Shown: positions 1-12,201 of the stretch, piece by piece
Layout of the letters: every line of letters begins with the position of its first letter
Position numbering within the stretch: the first letter of the stretch is position 1
Source: Beta vulgaris subsp. vulgaris
Taxonomy: Eukaryota; Streptophyta; Magnoliopsida; Caryophyllales; Amaranthaceae
NCBI RefSeq assembly: GCF_026745355.1
Contig: NC_079209.1
Coordinates: forward strand, 18,886,987-18,950,986
Length of the DNA stretch: 64,000 bases
Direction: 5' to 3'
Program-made: the position numbers and the translations under genes
Notes under the pieces: generated by a model
The model's input: the letters and a program-made list of their open reading frames with translations, nothing else
Database searches by the model: none
Told to the model about the DNA's origin: nothing

Positions 1-1211
1 TCACAAGGAAAAGTAAACCCTATAAAATACCATAAACTTCTCCCGAGTATCTATCGCTTCCCTAATACGCACTCAAGCCTACTCCCGTGGAATCATGAAA
101 ATTAAAAACATTAAACGCCACATTCTAACTTCCTAACAATACATTCTACCTACTCCCGAAGAGAACTTTATGCCCTTAATTGACATATTCAAATTCGTCA
201 AAACCCAACTCCCGTTGTGATCAAGACGATGGAATCATAACAATACTAGTTATCCCTAATCTAGTATTGGAATATGTACGATCAATTAAGCAATAATAAT
301 TAAGCAATTAATTTGGAAATTTAATGGTATAATCATGAATTAATTCACGCTAGGGTTCAACTTAACCATAGATTATAAACTATGAAAGCGTAATTGAAAT
401 AAATAAATATATAGAAGATTAATAAAACATAATAATAGAAAACAAGAAGAAGAAAATAGATACTTGAATTAATGGAAGAAAGGTAGAGTGTCGAAGAACA
501 ATGGAGATCTACAAGTTTCTCTCTCTAACTTCTCTCTCTAAAATCCTATGTATAATCTTATAATGATGATATATTATATAAGCTCCTAAAAATAAGGTTT
601 AAAGTACTATTTATAAGCTAAGATTAATATAAATCGACATATGTTAGGTCACGCGGAAGATACGACATTACACCAGGTTGCATGGGCAAGCAACATCTTG
701 CACGGTTGTTCAGGGTCGTGCACGGTCGAGCATAAATTTGCACCAGAGTGCGAGCGAGGCAGCGGCTTCAGCTCAACTTTGAACAATAATAACTTTTGGT
801 CCAGAGTTTTGTTTTGCACATGTAATATATCGTTGAAAAGCTATTGAAGTATATATTCCAATCCAGTTGGAATTACCTTATTATTATTCTTTTATCAAAA
901 GTTATGGGTAAAATGGTACAGAGGTGTCATATTTCGCACAAGTACACAAATTCGTGTGTATCTTCTTCACTTCCGATCTGTTTTGGGCATATGATATATC
1001 GTGTCGATGGTAGTCTATGTGTCTTAATCTACATGTCCTCAAATGTGAGTCCAAATTAATTAAGATTACATCAAAATACCAAACAATATGTGAAAGCATC
1101 GTAACTTATGAAAACGGACCTAAATATGCATAAATGCAATGTAATCCTCTAATGCTACATGAAAATGTACCCTAATATGCAAATAAATGATGGTAGAATA
1201 TGCACTTATCA
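1..1211 (-). mobile_element. Partial LTR of an Athila/Tat-type Ty3-gypsy element
   Basis: The block ends in TGCACTTATCA; read on the minus strand it begins TGATAAGTGCA, the usual start of plant Athila/Tat LTRs. The LTR at 39341-40650 ends with a similar CACTTATCA. The sequence is non-coding and moderately AT-rich, with a GC-rich patch near 640-770; the short ORFs here are not gene-like. The other end lies left of the window, so it cannot be told whether this is a solo LTR or part of a longer element. The family call is inference from terminal motifs and layout. Confidence 0.5.
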
Positions 1212-2365
1212 TATCCACTCTTGTATGACCGTAACTCCCACTCAATTCTTTTGCCACCTGATCACTACCTTTATAACCTCCTTATATGGGGGTGGTGTTT
1301 AACAACATCAAGGTTAAAGTAATTACTTCCTACATTCTTTTTTTATTGCCACAACGAGATTTTTACACTGTTACTCACCACCCTTTAACTATCTATTGCG
1401 ATTTTTACACAAGAAAAAGTATAGTCATGTGGAGTTTTCTTAGATTCATCTAGACATATTCTTCCAAAATATTAAAATTGTATAAGTTTTACTAAATTAG
1501 AATTATTGGTATTAATAGTTGAAGTTGTGCGCTAACAAGTGTGAAAACTGAATTGTTGCAATATGAAAAGAACAGAAGAAGTATATCATGGTTACTAACA
1601 CATACGCATGTCTAAAGAATCCACTAAATATAGAAATTTGATTCTAGTATTATTTAATTAGATTAATTCTCAATATTAAGTATACATCCACATAATCAAT
1701 TAGACATCTCTAGTCTCCATAGCCCGTGGAACTGAATGCAGTATTAATTGATTACAAGCTAGGCTTCAGATAAGTCACTTATGTCCACTTCAGTGATTTG
1801 GACTAGGGAGTCGACATTAAATAAATTGTCATTTCATTTACTTTATATGGTTCAAAATTATCAAAATATTTTTCATAATCCCATTAGAAAAACAAGTTAT
1901 TTGGACATTTTATTTAGTACTAAACCAAATAATTAAAGAATAAATGAACTTTTATTGATAAACATTCAAAGCATATTCAATGTCTTTAGCACCCTATGAT
2001 GACTAATACTCTGCTCTAATTGGTACTGATCAAGGAAATAATAAAGAATGTGCCTAAAATAAAACATTTTAAACCCAATCTGTTTTCTAACCCTTTTAGT
2101 AACCATTTCCGAAAACCTTTTTTTCATAAATAGCATTACTAAGTCCACTTTCTAAAACGTTTTAAAATAACCCATCTTCGAAAACCTTTGAAAAATAGTT
2201 TTACTGAAAGCCCATTTTCTAAAACCCATTTTCTAGCACAATTTGATTAATAGAGTTAATTAATTATATTAATTAGTTTTATTAATTATTTAAAATATCT
2301 TCGAAAATTCTTTTATAAGCAACCATCTTTTTCCAAAGTGTTTTCAAATATTCATTATCTAAATA
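1212..2365. other. AT-rich intergenic DNA without a recognisable gene
   Basis: No ORF here shows a recognisable domain. From about 2000 to 2350 the sequence repeats loosely related phrases (CGAAAACCTTT, CCCATTTTCTAAAAC) that look like a decayed short-period repeat. Nothing else could be supported. Confidence 0.5.
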
Positions 2366-3465
2366 TTTGAGTTTTTTGTCAGAAACAACCTTTTGAAAGT
2401 GTGATTTTGTGAGAAATAACCCTTTTTTTTTTGTGAGAAACCACATTTAAACTCTATTTTCTTATCAAATCAGACCCCTTAATTTTTTTCCGACATCGAC
2501 TTGATTTTTCCGGCCTTGCCTTTTTTTACCCCCATTTGCTCTATTTAATTTGTCTTGGAGTTTAATTTCCCTCCAATTTCTTTCTATATAACCACTTCTT
2601 CCTTATCTTACACACGTAACCACTTCTTCTCATACCCCAAATTCAAAAATTCCAAAGCAAATCCCTAAATCTTCTCTGCTCCTGTATTTTAGGGTCAATC
2701 GGTAAGTTTTAGGTTCTTGATTCATAAATTAGGGTTCTTCATCTCAATTCATTAATTTTTTCAAAATAATTAGGGCTTATCTTTTCAATTGAATTAGGGC
2801 ATTCCTTTGAACTTAATTTGTGATTTTCTTTATTGTAGTAATATAGTGAAATGCGGTTGTGGATTTCCAGTGGCAACGAGGACAACCTGGACGCATGAGA
2901 ACGCATGCAAAATGTTTAGAGCTTGCAAATTTCACAACCATGAAACTGATCAAAGAGGGTGTAAAACGTTTGAGTGGGTTGATGAGGGTCAAACTGATTG
3001 GCAAAGAGACGTCATAAACGTGCTTGTTGCAAAGAAGCATAGGTTAGCTATTGATAACAACATCATCAAGGCAAGGCTAGTTCGCGTGGAGCATGAAAAG
3101 AATAGGCTAAGTCATGACTTCGAGAAGGTGAGGAAGAAGCCATTAATGAGGAAGAAAGAGAAAGAGAGCCTTCAATGTTCTTCTACAGTGCCAAGGAAGT
3201 GAAAGAGAGGAGAGACAAAGAAAATGGTTTTTTGAGGTTTGAAATAGGATGGGTTTATAAGAAATAAATTGGAGGGAAAAAAGAGAGGGATGGAGGTAAA
3301 AAAAAGGGTCAAGGCTAGAAAAATCAAGTCAATGCCGAAAAATGGTTGATGGGTATGATTTGACAAGAAAATAGAGTTTAAAAGTTGTTTCTCACAAAAA
3401 AATTATAAAGTTGTTTCTCACAAAATGACACTTTTAAAAGGTTGTTTCTGACAAAAAATTCAAGA
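2366..3465. mobile_element. MULE-like element with long terminal inverted repeats (Pack-MULE-like)
   Basis: About 2366-2610 is repeated in inverted orientation at about 3240-3465. Both arms share TTTTTTGTCAGAAACAACC near the tip, TTTGTGAGAAA blocks, AAACTCTATTTTCTTGTCAAATCA-like sequence and TTGACTTGATTTTTC-like blocks. Long similar arms around a gene-like interior are typical of Mutator-like elements that carry host gene pieces. The interior has a donor-like GTAAGTTTTAGG near 2701 and an ORF with a GRF zinc finger. No clear 9-11 bp target duplication was found, so the exact tips are approximate. No transposase is encoded. Confidence 0.65.
2839..3202 (+). CDS. GRF-type zinc finger protein ORF inside a MULE-like element
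   Basis: The frame encodes KCGCGFP, then TTWTHENACKMFRAC, then GCKTFEWVDE, matching the plant GRF zinc finger (CxCG, T-x2-T-x2-N, F-x2-C, C-x2-F-x-W-x-DE). GRF fingers are implicated in nucleic-acid binding. The rest is charged and lysine/glutamate-rich and could form a coiled coil. The left boundary is a splice acceptor (TTTATTGTAG) at 2829-2838; a matching donor lies near 2700. No ATG is visible in frame, either in the exon or in the putative upstream exon, and a leftward extension of the frame would read through intron-like sequence. It is likely a captured or element-borne copy, perhaps no longer translated. The domain call is good; function is unknown. Confidence 0.5.
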
Positions 3466-3579
3466 TCTTTTCAATAAAAATCTTTTAGAAACGTAGTTGT
3501 TTTTGTTATCAAGTGCTCCCTAAACACCTATACTTGTATAAATACCCTCCACTCCTCTTTAAGAATTCCTACGCCATCC

Positions 3580-3796
3580 ATGTCCTTAATCGAAGGAGAT
3601 AACCTCATGGTTATCAACTCCATCAAAGGCATTTGGTCCCCCCCTTACTCTCCGCTCCTTTTCTTCTTGGACTATTCGACATGTCTACTGGGAAGCACAC
3701 AAAACAATAGATTGGATCGCTAATGTTGGCCACCTCATAGATTCTAGATTTGTATTGAAACTTGTACTCATTCAGCTCTTGATTCAATCCTTTTAA
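3580..3796 (+). pseudogene. Broken RNase H-like (RVT_3 type) fragment
   Basis: From an ATG at 3580 the frame reads IEGDNLMVINSIKGIWSPP, characteristic of the plant RNase H-like domain found in LINE-derived and related proteins. The second half of the domain (RHVYWEAHKTIDWIANVGH) appears in a different frame from 3677, ending at a stop at 3796. The domain is therefore frameshifted near 3640-3676 and truncated at its start. It is probably a remnant of a non-LTR retrotransposon or related gene. No polymerase domain is visible nearby. Confidence 0.6.
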
Positions 3797-3972
3797 ACGA
3801 TAAGGTTGAAGCTTCCCTCATGCTGAGGGTCTTCTAACCTTCTTTTTCCTTACCTTTTTATATAAATAAAGTGTCCTTATCCCTTAATATCTCACAGCCA
3901 ACTAATTCCTTTAACAAAATCTCTCATCCTAATCTAATCCTCGCAACTCGCTGCACCCTAATTCATTACTAT

Positions 3973-4393
3973 CTAGTATTTGGGTCTGGCTTTACCCTGG
4001 GTTGGTATTATGTTTCCGAACTTAATATGCATTTTTTTCCATTCTCATTAAAATATATTAAGGAAAACTCAACATCCAAAAGGTACAAATATAATAATGT
4101 GGACACATAAAGCATGATTAAAAGTTTGTTGAGATGTTAATTCTATCATGTATAATAGCAAGAGGTCACGGGTTCAAATCTTGTTCCTAGCTAATTTTAC
4201 TTTTGTTTTTTTTTTTGTTTTTTTTGACAGGTAATTTTACTTTTGTTTTCTTTTTTGTCTTTTTTTGACAGGTAATTTTACTTTTGTTAATTGACATGAG
4301 TTATGTACACATTGGGCAATTCTAGTGGAGTAACAGAGGTGCCATGTGGCGTGTATACATTATCACACACGCCTTTAGATATATTTGTATAGA
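3973..4393 (-). mobile_element. Small non-autonomous Helitron (copy 1)
   Basis: On the minus strand it starts A|TCTATACAAATATATC with an AAAGGCGTG block and ends in a GC-rich hairpin region followed by CTAG. The same head and tail occur at 57596-58158 and 61169-61430. Helitrons start with TC, end CTRR after a hairpin and make no target duplication. The hairpin here is weak, a T-rich repeat (TTTTTGACAGGTAATTTTAC) has expanded inside, and the base 3' of CTAG is not the expected T, so it is an old copy. Confidence 0.5.
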
Positions 4394-5053
4394 TAGATTA
4401 ATCATCATCTAACACCTTCCCTGATTCCACTCTTAATCTCACGTGCTAACTCCATCACCACAGAATCATGGACACTAAATCATGCGTACAAGTCGCATGA
4501 TACCTACATTATCCGTGCAACCTCTTGATTCTCTACTGCTAAAGTGCTAATCCGACGCCATGTTGCACGCCTAATACAAACTAATACAACGTAACATATT
4601 TTTTCGGGCTATGCCAATATTCAATTTAAGGTCCGTGCAAATAAACGACCCAGATGGAAGTATAATTTTTGAGGGCCAATCAAAGTAACAATTTTTATTT
4701 GATTTCTTTGTTCTTTTTATTATTTTCTTGAAGTTAATAACATTTTATTCATGATGAAGATTGTAAACATAATCTTGTGACTATAAGTATTGTATATTAT
4801 ACTAACTTCCTCCAATGTTTTCTTTTCTTATTTATGAATATTAGTTTTTTTGCCTAATTGCCATATTCAGTATCTTGTATATTTTTGTTAATCAACACCT
4901 AAATTAAATATTCTGACACTTAAATCAGATAATTTGGTCAACCTGGTAGGAACCCAGTAATCTTGATTGATTAATAACTTGCCACCAAAAAAGTAGTATT
5001 TTATATGTTTCATGAATTAACCTAGACTAATATTTTTTAGGATGCTTGAAAAT
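4394..5053. other. Intergenic DNA, no gene seen
   Basis: AT-rich sequence with no coding domain. It forms the unique left flank of the tandem duplication that starts at 5054. Confidence 0.5.
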
Positions 5054-7424
5054 ATTATTTGGTTGTTTAATTGCATAAATTTTGCTATAAAGCATATTTA
5101 GTGGAGACCAACTATGGGCGTACGTGATTCGAAATCATGTTCGCACCCTCACCCCCCCCCCCCAACTTAATTTTTATTTGTTCATTGATCATTCATGGAG
5201 TCATGACGGGAAAAAATACATTGGATAAGTCCCTAATATGTTCATAAGTTTCATGAATATCGAATTAGGTTTATGAGTCTTCCTCTAAAGATTTGTTGAT
5301 GACTTCAAAAATGTTTTTCATAAATCCTTTTCACTGGGGTAGTCAAATACGCGCTGACACAGCGTAGGCGAATAAAATCACGCTGAAAATTTGGCAATTT
5401 CAACGTGGAAGATTTTTAACATTTAAAATCACACTGGGGTAGTCATGACTAATGTTTAATCCACTATAAGGACAATCTCCTTGCCTCACTAGCACGTGCT
5501 CTATATGTGAGGCCACCCCCCGGGGGTATGTGCTTTCTTCTTCCGAAAGATTCCTGAGCGATAGTGTGGATCTTAATCATAAGTAAGCCTACCCAACCAT
5601 GGCATTGTTCTCTCATTCGTGACTTGAGAACTAGAGTGCGTCTTACACGTGGCCACCTGTTAAAGCCAAGGTACAAAGTGTGGGATCAGTCTCTTAGTCA
5701 CAGACCCTTTTCAGACTTAACCTAAACCTTACCATAGTTTCAAATGTAGAGCTCCAATTTTAGGTTGAGAACTTTGCATCCATGTTATATGACATTTTTC
5801 ACGTGGATGTATTATTTTTGCCCATTCTTGACTTGTCAAAACATTGATTTGTATTGCACCTAAAATTGCTTACAAAAACATTATTAAATTGACCAAACCT
5901 TCGCCCAATTGGGTAAGGCATGCAGTAGGCAGTGCGCCAAACGCACTGTTGTGTGCCTATCTCTGAGATCTTGCATGGGACACAAATGACCCACTCGACG
6001 CGCAAAACGTTTTGCGTGAAGTGCAGCAAAGGTAGTCCGCCAAACGCCATTGCGCCTTGCACACAACTTTGCCACAATAATGTTGCGTGATGCGCAACCT
6101 TTGCATCTCATGATATTGTTAGTTTGGCTAGCATTTATTTTAATGACGTTTGTCAATAACTCCGTCTTAATGTGTTTGTCATTGCGTCCAGAAACTATAT
6201 AAAACTGGGCAAACATCGCCTGAATCGCCAAATAGCATGTCGGGAAGCAGTGCACCAAGCGCATTAAGTCGCGCCTGGTGCACCACTCTGCGCCAGATGC
6301 ACAGGCTTCGCGCCACGTGCAACGTTGTGGTGAGGTGAGCAACTTCTTCATCTCATGCTTTTGTTAATTTAGTCGTTGTAATGGTTAATTTTGTATTTTG
6401 CAAACTGCATTCATGTAGAGGCATGATCGTTTTTAGAGTCCTTTTATCAAAATTAAATCTTACCTAATTTTAAAAGATATGAATAAATCATTTTTTGAGT
6501 CATATCACTATCGAGTCTCATTTAGATGAACGATCAAATAATCTAGGGTCATCCATCTCTTCTTTTCTTCTACCTATATCTCTTCTTTTCGTGTACATCA
6601 TTTTAGTTTCCATGTAAAAGTCTCATCAGCTTAAGCATTCTAAATGCATTAGAAGTCCATCTGCATGTATGCCTAGGTTCATCCAGTTCCGCTCCATTTA
6701 GAGTTCCTAACCTCGTCTAACCCTTCAAAGTTACGAGTCTCAACCTCGTTTAGGTTCACCCATCTAAGAAGTTTGGGGTCATTAGAGTTCTTACCATATC
6801 AGGATTCTAAAATCACTAGTAGAACAATTGCTTATTGCTGCGGTTTTACCTATATGCAACAATATATCACGTAAAAAGAAAAGGTAAAACATAAAATAAA
6901 AGTTGACTTTTTGACCAGACCTATTGCTGCGATTATCTTCAAGAACCGCAACAATATATTAAAAAAAGAATATTTTAATATATTGTCGTGGTTCTTGGAA
7001 GAACCGCAGCAATATCATTAAAAAATATTTAAAAAAAGTATAAAACGCGTGGAAAAATAGCTAGGGTTTGTTTTTTTCCTCACCAATTCTATCATCCTCT
7101 CACACAACCATTATCACTCCTCACCCTTCACCCTTCACCCTCCCTCCTCTCACCATTCACCTTCGACCCTTCATCTTCGACTCTTGACCCTCACTCCTCT
7201 CGTCATTCACCCTACACCTTCTCTTCTCGTCATTCATCTGATGGCAAATTGAGAAATGCGTAATCCGTCGACCATGGGGAAACGAGAAACGCGCAATCCG
7301 TCGACCATGTCGCTTCATTAAGAATGATTGATGGTGAGTGATGAACCGTTGGCGAGCGACGATCAACGAAAGATGGTGAGTGATGAATGACGAACGCGAG
7401 TGGTTGAGACGCGAGATCTGGTGG
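5054..7424 (+). repeat. Tandem duplication unit A (Tat/Ogre-like LTR end plus leader plus truncated CACTA)
   Basis: This unit is repeated nearly base for base from 7430 (unit B) and, in its right part, at 13527-15420 (unit C). Its content matches the reverse complement of 26340-26910: an LTR end with GTCATGACGGGAAA and GGTAGTCAAATACG, a degraded primer-binding-site zone (ATTTGGCAATTTC near 5390), then leader sequence including CGTCTTACACGTGGCCACCT. It is thus a plus-oriented fragment of the same Tat/Ogre-like family. The unit contains a poly-C run at about 5153-5162 and a GC-rich stretch at 5880-6340. A CACTA element enters at 6814 and is cut off at 7424, followed by five filler bases (7425-7429) at the junction with unit B. 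Confidence 0.8.
6814..7424 (+). mobile_element. CACTA element, right part lost (copy in unit A)
   Basis: It begins with the same terminal sequence, CACTAGTAGAACAATTGC, as the complete element at 14810 and matches it through position 15420. The rest of the element, including the right terminal inverted repeat, is missing because the tandem duplication breakpoint falls inside it. It holds paired subterminal motifs (TTGCTGCGGTT and its inverse) and a CT-rich stretch at 7070-7230. Confidence 0.8.
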
Positions 7425-7904
7425 TGCACATTATTTGGTTGTTTAATTGCATAAATTTTGCTATAAAGCATATTTAGTGGAGACCAACTATGGGCGTACG
7501 TGATTCGAAATCATGTTCGCACCCTCCCCCCCCCCCCCAACTTAATTTTTTTTTGTTCATTGATCATTCATGGAGTCATGACGGGAAAAAAGACATTGGA
7601 TAAGTCCCTAATATGTTCATAAGTTTCATGAATATCGAATTAGGTTTATGAGTCTTCCTCTAAAGATTTGTTGATGACTTCAAAAATGTTTTTCATAAAT
7701 CCTTTTCACTGGGTAGTCAAATACGCGCTGACACAGCGTAGGCGAATAAAATCACGCTGAAAATTTGGCAATTTCAACGTGGAGGATTTTTAACATTTAA
7801 AATCACACTGGGGTAGTCATGACTAATGTTTAATCCACTATAAGGACAATCTCCTTGCCTCATTAGCACGTGCTCTATATGTGAGGCCACCCCCCGGGGG
7901 TATG

Positions 7905-10230
7905 TGTAACACCCCAAAACTTTGGTTCTAAAACTTTATAAAATACTCACTTTTCATTAAAATATCTGACCAAACCTTTAGGGTGTTACCGCCGCATCTA
8001 TTGTTCAAAATAAATGCAAGGCTAATTATTAGAAATAAAAATTTAACTCACAAACCAAAGTATCAAAATAACCAAACTAAGTTGTCTAATTTAAACCAAA
8101 TCAAAACTAAACAATCTCAAATGACAGTACTGTTATTAAACTAGGTGAACTTAAAAACTATAAATTCACTCATTCCTGCAACGTAGTCCCTTTCACCAAC
8201 CTGCACAAAATAAATATGGAACAGAACAAAGAAAACAAAAACACAAAAATTAGCGAAAGCTAAGTAATTACAACTCCATCCCGTAAAATAATAATAATAG
8301 TTATATTTTAAAAATAATTTTTATAACATACATACAAATATAATACAATGCAGACAAGTATAACATAAACAGACATATATAACGTAATACAAACAAGTAT
8401 ATAACACACTTAATCAATTTATATACTCCAAGTTTATATGATGCACACAACGTCAAATTTACTTATTAGAGGGGAGTCGAACGTCAGTAGGCCGGGACTA
8501 ATCCCAGTAACCACCTACTTCAACATGGGTCGTCACCCAATAATTTAAGAACAATGGCCAATATCGTTTTGCAGAACGTCCCTAGTGTGCACACCCCTCA
8601 CTAATCTAATGGGTATCCGCAATGCGCACCAATAGTATTAGGAGGAAGACAATAAAGAGTTGTAACATAATAAAATCAAGTACTGTTCATCACCTATGGA
8701 GGATCCAAGTCCACAGGATAATTCCCTCAATAATGTATCCACTTTACGTGATTAATAATTTTAAAAGTTATGACACATCAAAAATCACATTAACATTAAC
8801 AGAACATCTTTCAGTTCAATAATATTTTTCACAACTTAGCCACTTAATAAAATTATAATAATCAACGTCCATAATATAGTAACCAATATATCCATCATTA
8901 GAGCCTCATAGAGTCACATATATATATATATATATATATATCAACTTATAATACCTTCGTTACTCATTAACACACTAGTTATACCCATTAAGTACATTAT
9001 CAATATTAGTATAATTTTAATACGATGGTATAATTAGGTACATTAAAAAATCCAATTTCATAACAACAATACCAGTAGATACATATATATTATACGCAGG
9101 GATAATAGTACTATATAGTAATAATAATAATAATTTTAGTCATAGAAAGTACTATACTATTCCTGTCACATAATATACATCTAACATAAACGTAGAATCA
9201 CACAACCACATGTATTACACATAGCACATACAATTCCTAACGGGATTCTAGTTGTTGATGGACATTGTGAATTACCTCGCACGCGTCCCAAATATAGCAA
9301 TATCAACTAAAAGTCGCCTTCTACGAAATGTCCGTCTACAACAAATAATATTACCTAAAGTTAGTCACTTGATATAATATTCCGAAAAATAATTTAACCA
9401 AAATTTACAAGCTTAATATTAACCAAAATCCGAAAACAGAAAAAAAGATATGATAATAATAAAATCTCTACTAACACACGTGACATGTCACCATGGAAAG
9501 GAAAATTTGTATATAGTTAATGGTTTTGCTGTGTGACAACACGCTGGCACCTACTGCCATTCTACCACTATACTAATACACCTTTTCCTTTTTTTTTTTT
9601 TTGTATTAAAAACTTTTAAAGCTTGACAAGATGTTTTTTTTTTTTATGAACTGCTGCACGCAGCAACAAGAAGTAGGAGGAAGAAAGGTCAAAGGAAAGA
9701 AGAAAGGAAAGAGGAAAGAGAAAGAAGAAAGAAGAAGAAGAAGAAAGAAGAAAAAGAAGAAGACCCGTGCCGGATTCCGGTCAAGTCGTCGGAGTCTCGG
9801 TGTCGGGTTTTAAAACAATAATTTTTTTTTCTTGTTGAAACCTTCGAAACACAACAATGGTGATTCTAGATCTGAAATTTAGAACTTACCAAAGAGATGA
9901 AGAAAGTGAATTACGTGAGAATTTTTTTGGGTGTATGGGGATATATATATGTATGTAAATTTAGGGTTTCACTAAAAGATAAGTATTTTAAAAAATTTCA
10001 GAATTTCTTTTCTTTCCATCTTTCTTTTTTTTGAACGAAAAAAAAAAATCTGATTTCGAAATTTTTTTTTTTAAAAGAAAAAATCTGATTTAATAAATAA
10101 AAACAGTTTCATAAAAAAAATCTGATTTATTATGATTTTACTTTATTTTTTCGAGAATTTTATATTTATAAAATCTTATTATAACAAAATACATTTTATA
10201 AAATAGTTTACAAAAATTTGGGATATTACA
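7905..10230. mobile_element. Solo LTR of a Ty3-gypsy (chromovirus-like) element, 2326 bp
   Basis: It starts TGTAACACCCC and ends GGGATATTACA, giving TGTAA...TTACA termini, and is flanked by perfect 5 bp target duplications GTATG (7900-7904 and 10231-10235). The empty site is preserved in unit A (GGGGGTATGTGCTTTC). No internal gag-pol is present, so it is a solo LTR, normally produced by recombination between the two LTRs of an inserted element. It contains a (TA)n run at about 8917-8940 and a GA-rich tract at 9660-9760. Family membership rests on terminal similarity to chromovirus LTRs. Confidence 0.85.
8917..8940. repeat. (TA)n microsatellite, short allele
   Basis: About 12 TA units in the solo LTR of unit B. 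The duplicated LTR in unit C has about 75 bp of the same AT repeat at the same place (about 12138-12212), interrupted twice by AAAT. Confidence 0.85.
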
Positions 10231-11132
10231 GTATGTGCTTTCTTCTTCCGAAAGATTCCTGAGCGATAGTGTGGATCTTAGTCATAAGCAAGCCTACCCA
10301 ATCATGGCATTGTTCTCTCATTCGTGACTTGAGAACTAGAGTGCGTCTTACACGTGGCCACCTGTTAAAGCCAAGGTACAAAGCGTGGGATCAGTCTCTT
10401 TGTCACATACCCTTTTCAGACTTAACCTAAACCTTACCATAGTTTCAAATGTAGAGCTCCAATTTTAGGTTGAGAACTTTGCATCCATGTTATATGACAT
10501 TTTTCACGTGGATGTATTATTTTTGCCCATTCTTGACTTGTCAAAACATTGATTTGTATTGCACCTAAAATTGCTTACAAAAACATTGTTAAATTGACCA
10601 AACCTTCGCCCAATTGGGTAAGGCATGCCAGTAGGCAGTGCGCCAAACGCACTGTTGTGTGCCTATCTCTGAGATCTTGCATGGGACACAAATGACCCAC
10701 TCGACGCGCAAAACGTTTTGCGTGAAGTGCAGCGAAGGTAGTCCGCCAAACGCCGTTGCGCCTTGCACACAGCTTTGCCACAACAATGTTGCGTGATGCG
10801 CAACCTTTGCATCTCATGATATTGTTAGTTTGGCTAGCATTTATTTTAATGACGTTTGTCAATACCTCCGTCTTAATGTGTTTATCATTGCGTCCGGAAA
10901 CTATATAAAACTGGGCAAACATCGCCTGAATCGCCAAATAGCATGTCGGGAAGCAGTGCACCAAGCGCATTAAGTCGCGCCTGGTGCACCACTCTGCGCC
11001 AGATGCATAGGCTTCGCGCCACGTGCAACGTTGTGGTGAGGTGAGCAACTTCTTCATCTCATGCTTTTGTTGATTTAGTCGTTGTAATGGTTAATTTTGT
11101 ATTTTGCAAACTGCATTCATGTAGAGGCATCT

Positions 11133-12144
11133 AAAACTTTGGTTCTAAAACTTTATAAAATACTCACTTTTCATTAAAATATCTGACCAAACCTTTAGGG
11201 TGTTACCGCCGCATCTATTGTTCAAAATAAATGCAAGGCTAATTATTAGAAATAAAAATTTAACTCACAAACCAAAGTATCAAAATAACCAAACTAAGTT
11301 GTCTAATTTAAACCAAATCAAAACTAAACAATCTCAAATGACAGTACTGTTATTAAACTAGGTGAACTTAAAAACTATAAATTCACTCATTCCTGCAACG
11401 TAGTCCCTTTCACCAACCTGCACAAAATAAATATGGAACAGAACAAAGAAAACAAAAACACAAAAATTAGCGAAAGCTAAGTAATTACAACTCCATCCCG
11501 TAAAATAATAATAATAGTTATATTTTAAAAGTAATTTTTATAACATACATACAAATATAATACAATGCAGACAAGTATAACATAAACAGACATATATAAC
11601 GTAATACAAACAAGTATATAACACACTTAATCAATTTATATACTCCAAGTTTATATGATGCACACAACGTCAAATTTAATTATTAGAGGGGAATCGAACG
11701 TCAGTAGGCCGGGACTAATCCCAGTAACCACCTACTTCAACATGGTTCGTCACCCAATAATTTAAGAGCAATGGCTAATATCGTTTTGCAGAACGTCCCT
11801 AGTGTGCACACCCCTCACTAATCTAATGGGTATCCGCAATGCGCACCAATAGTATTAGGAGGAAGACAATAAAGAGTTGTAACATAATAAAATCAAGTAC
11901 TGTTCATCACCTATGGAGGATCTAAGTCCACAGGATAATTCCCTCAATAATGTTTCACTTTACGTGATTAATAAATTTTAAAAGTTATGACACATCAAAA
12001 ATCACATTAACATTAACAAGAACATCTTCAGTTCAATGAGTATTTTTCAAAACTTAGCCACTTAATAAAATTATAATAATCAACGTCCATAAATCATAGT
12101 AACCAATATATCCATCATTAGAGCCTCATAGAGTCACAATATAT

Positions 12145-12201
<57 letters not shown>

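Larger units (their letters stand above)
7430..11130 (+). repeat. Tandem duplication unit B, interrupted by a solo LTR
   Basis: 7430-7904 matches 5054-5529 of unit A and 10231-11130 matches about 5525-6426. Between them lies a 2326 bp LTR flanked by GTATG on both sides, which is GTATG once in unit A. The unit ends abruptly in GTAGAGGCAT, where unit A continues GATCGTTTTT, and joins two filler bases and a second copy of the LTR interior. Confidence 0.8.

Noticed and set aside
9631..9813. Lys/Arg-rich ORFs in the LTRs (also 12898-13155 and 21644-21901)
   Set aside because: They are translations of a GA-rich tract inside LTRs; no protein-like composition or domain.
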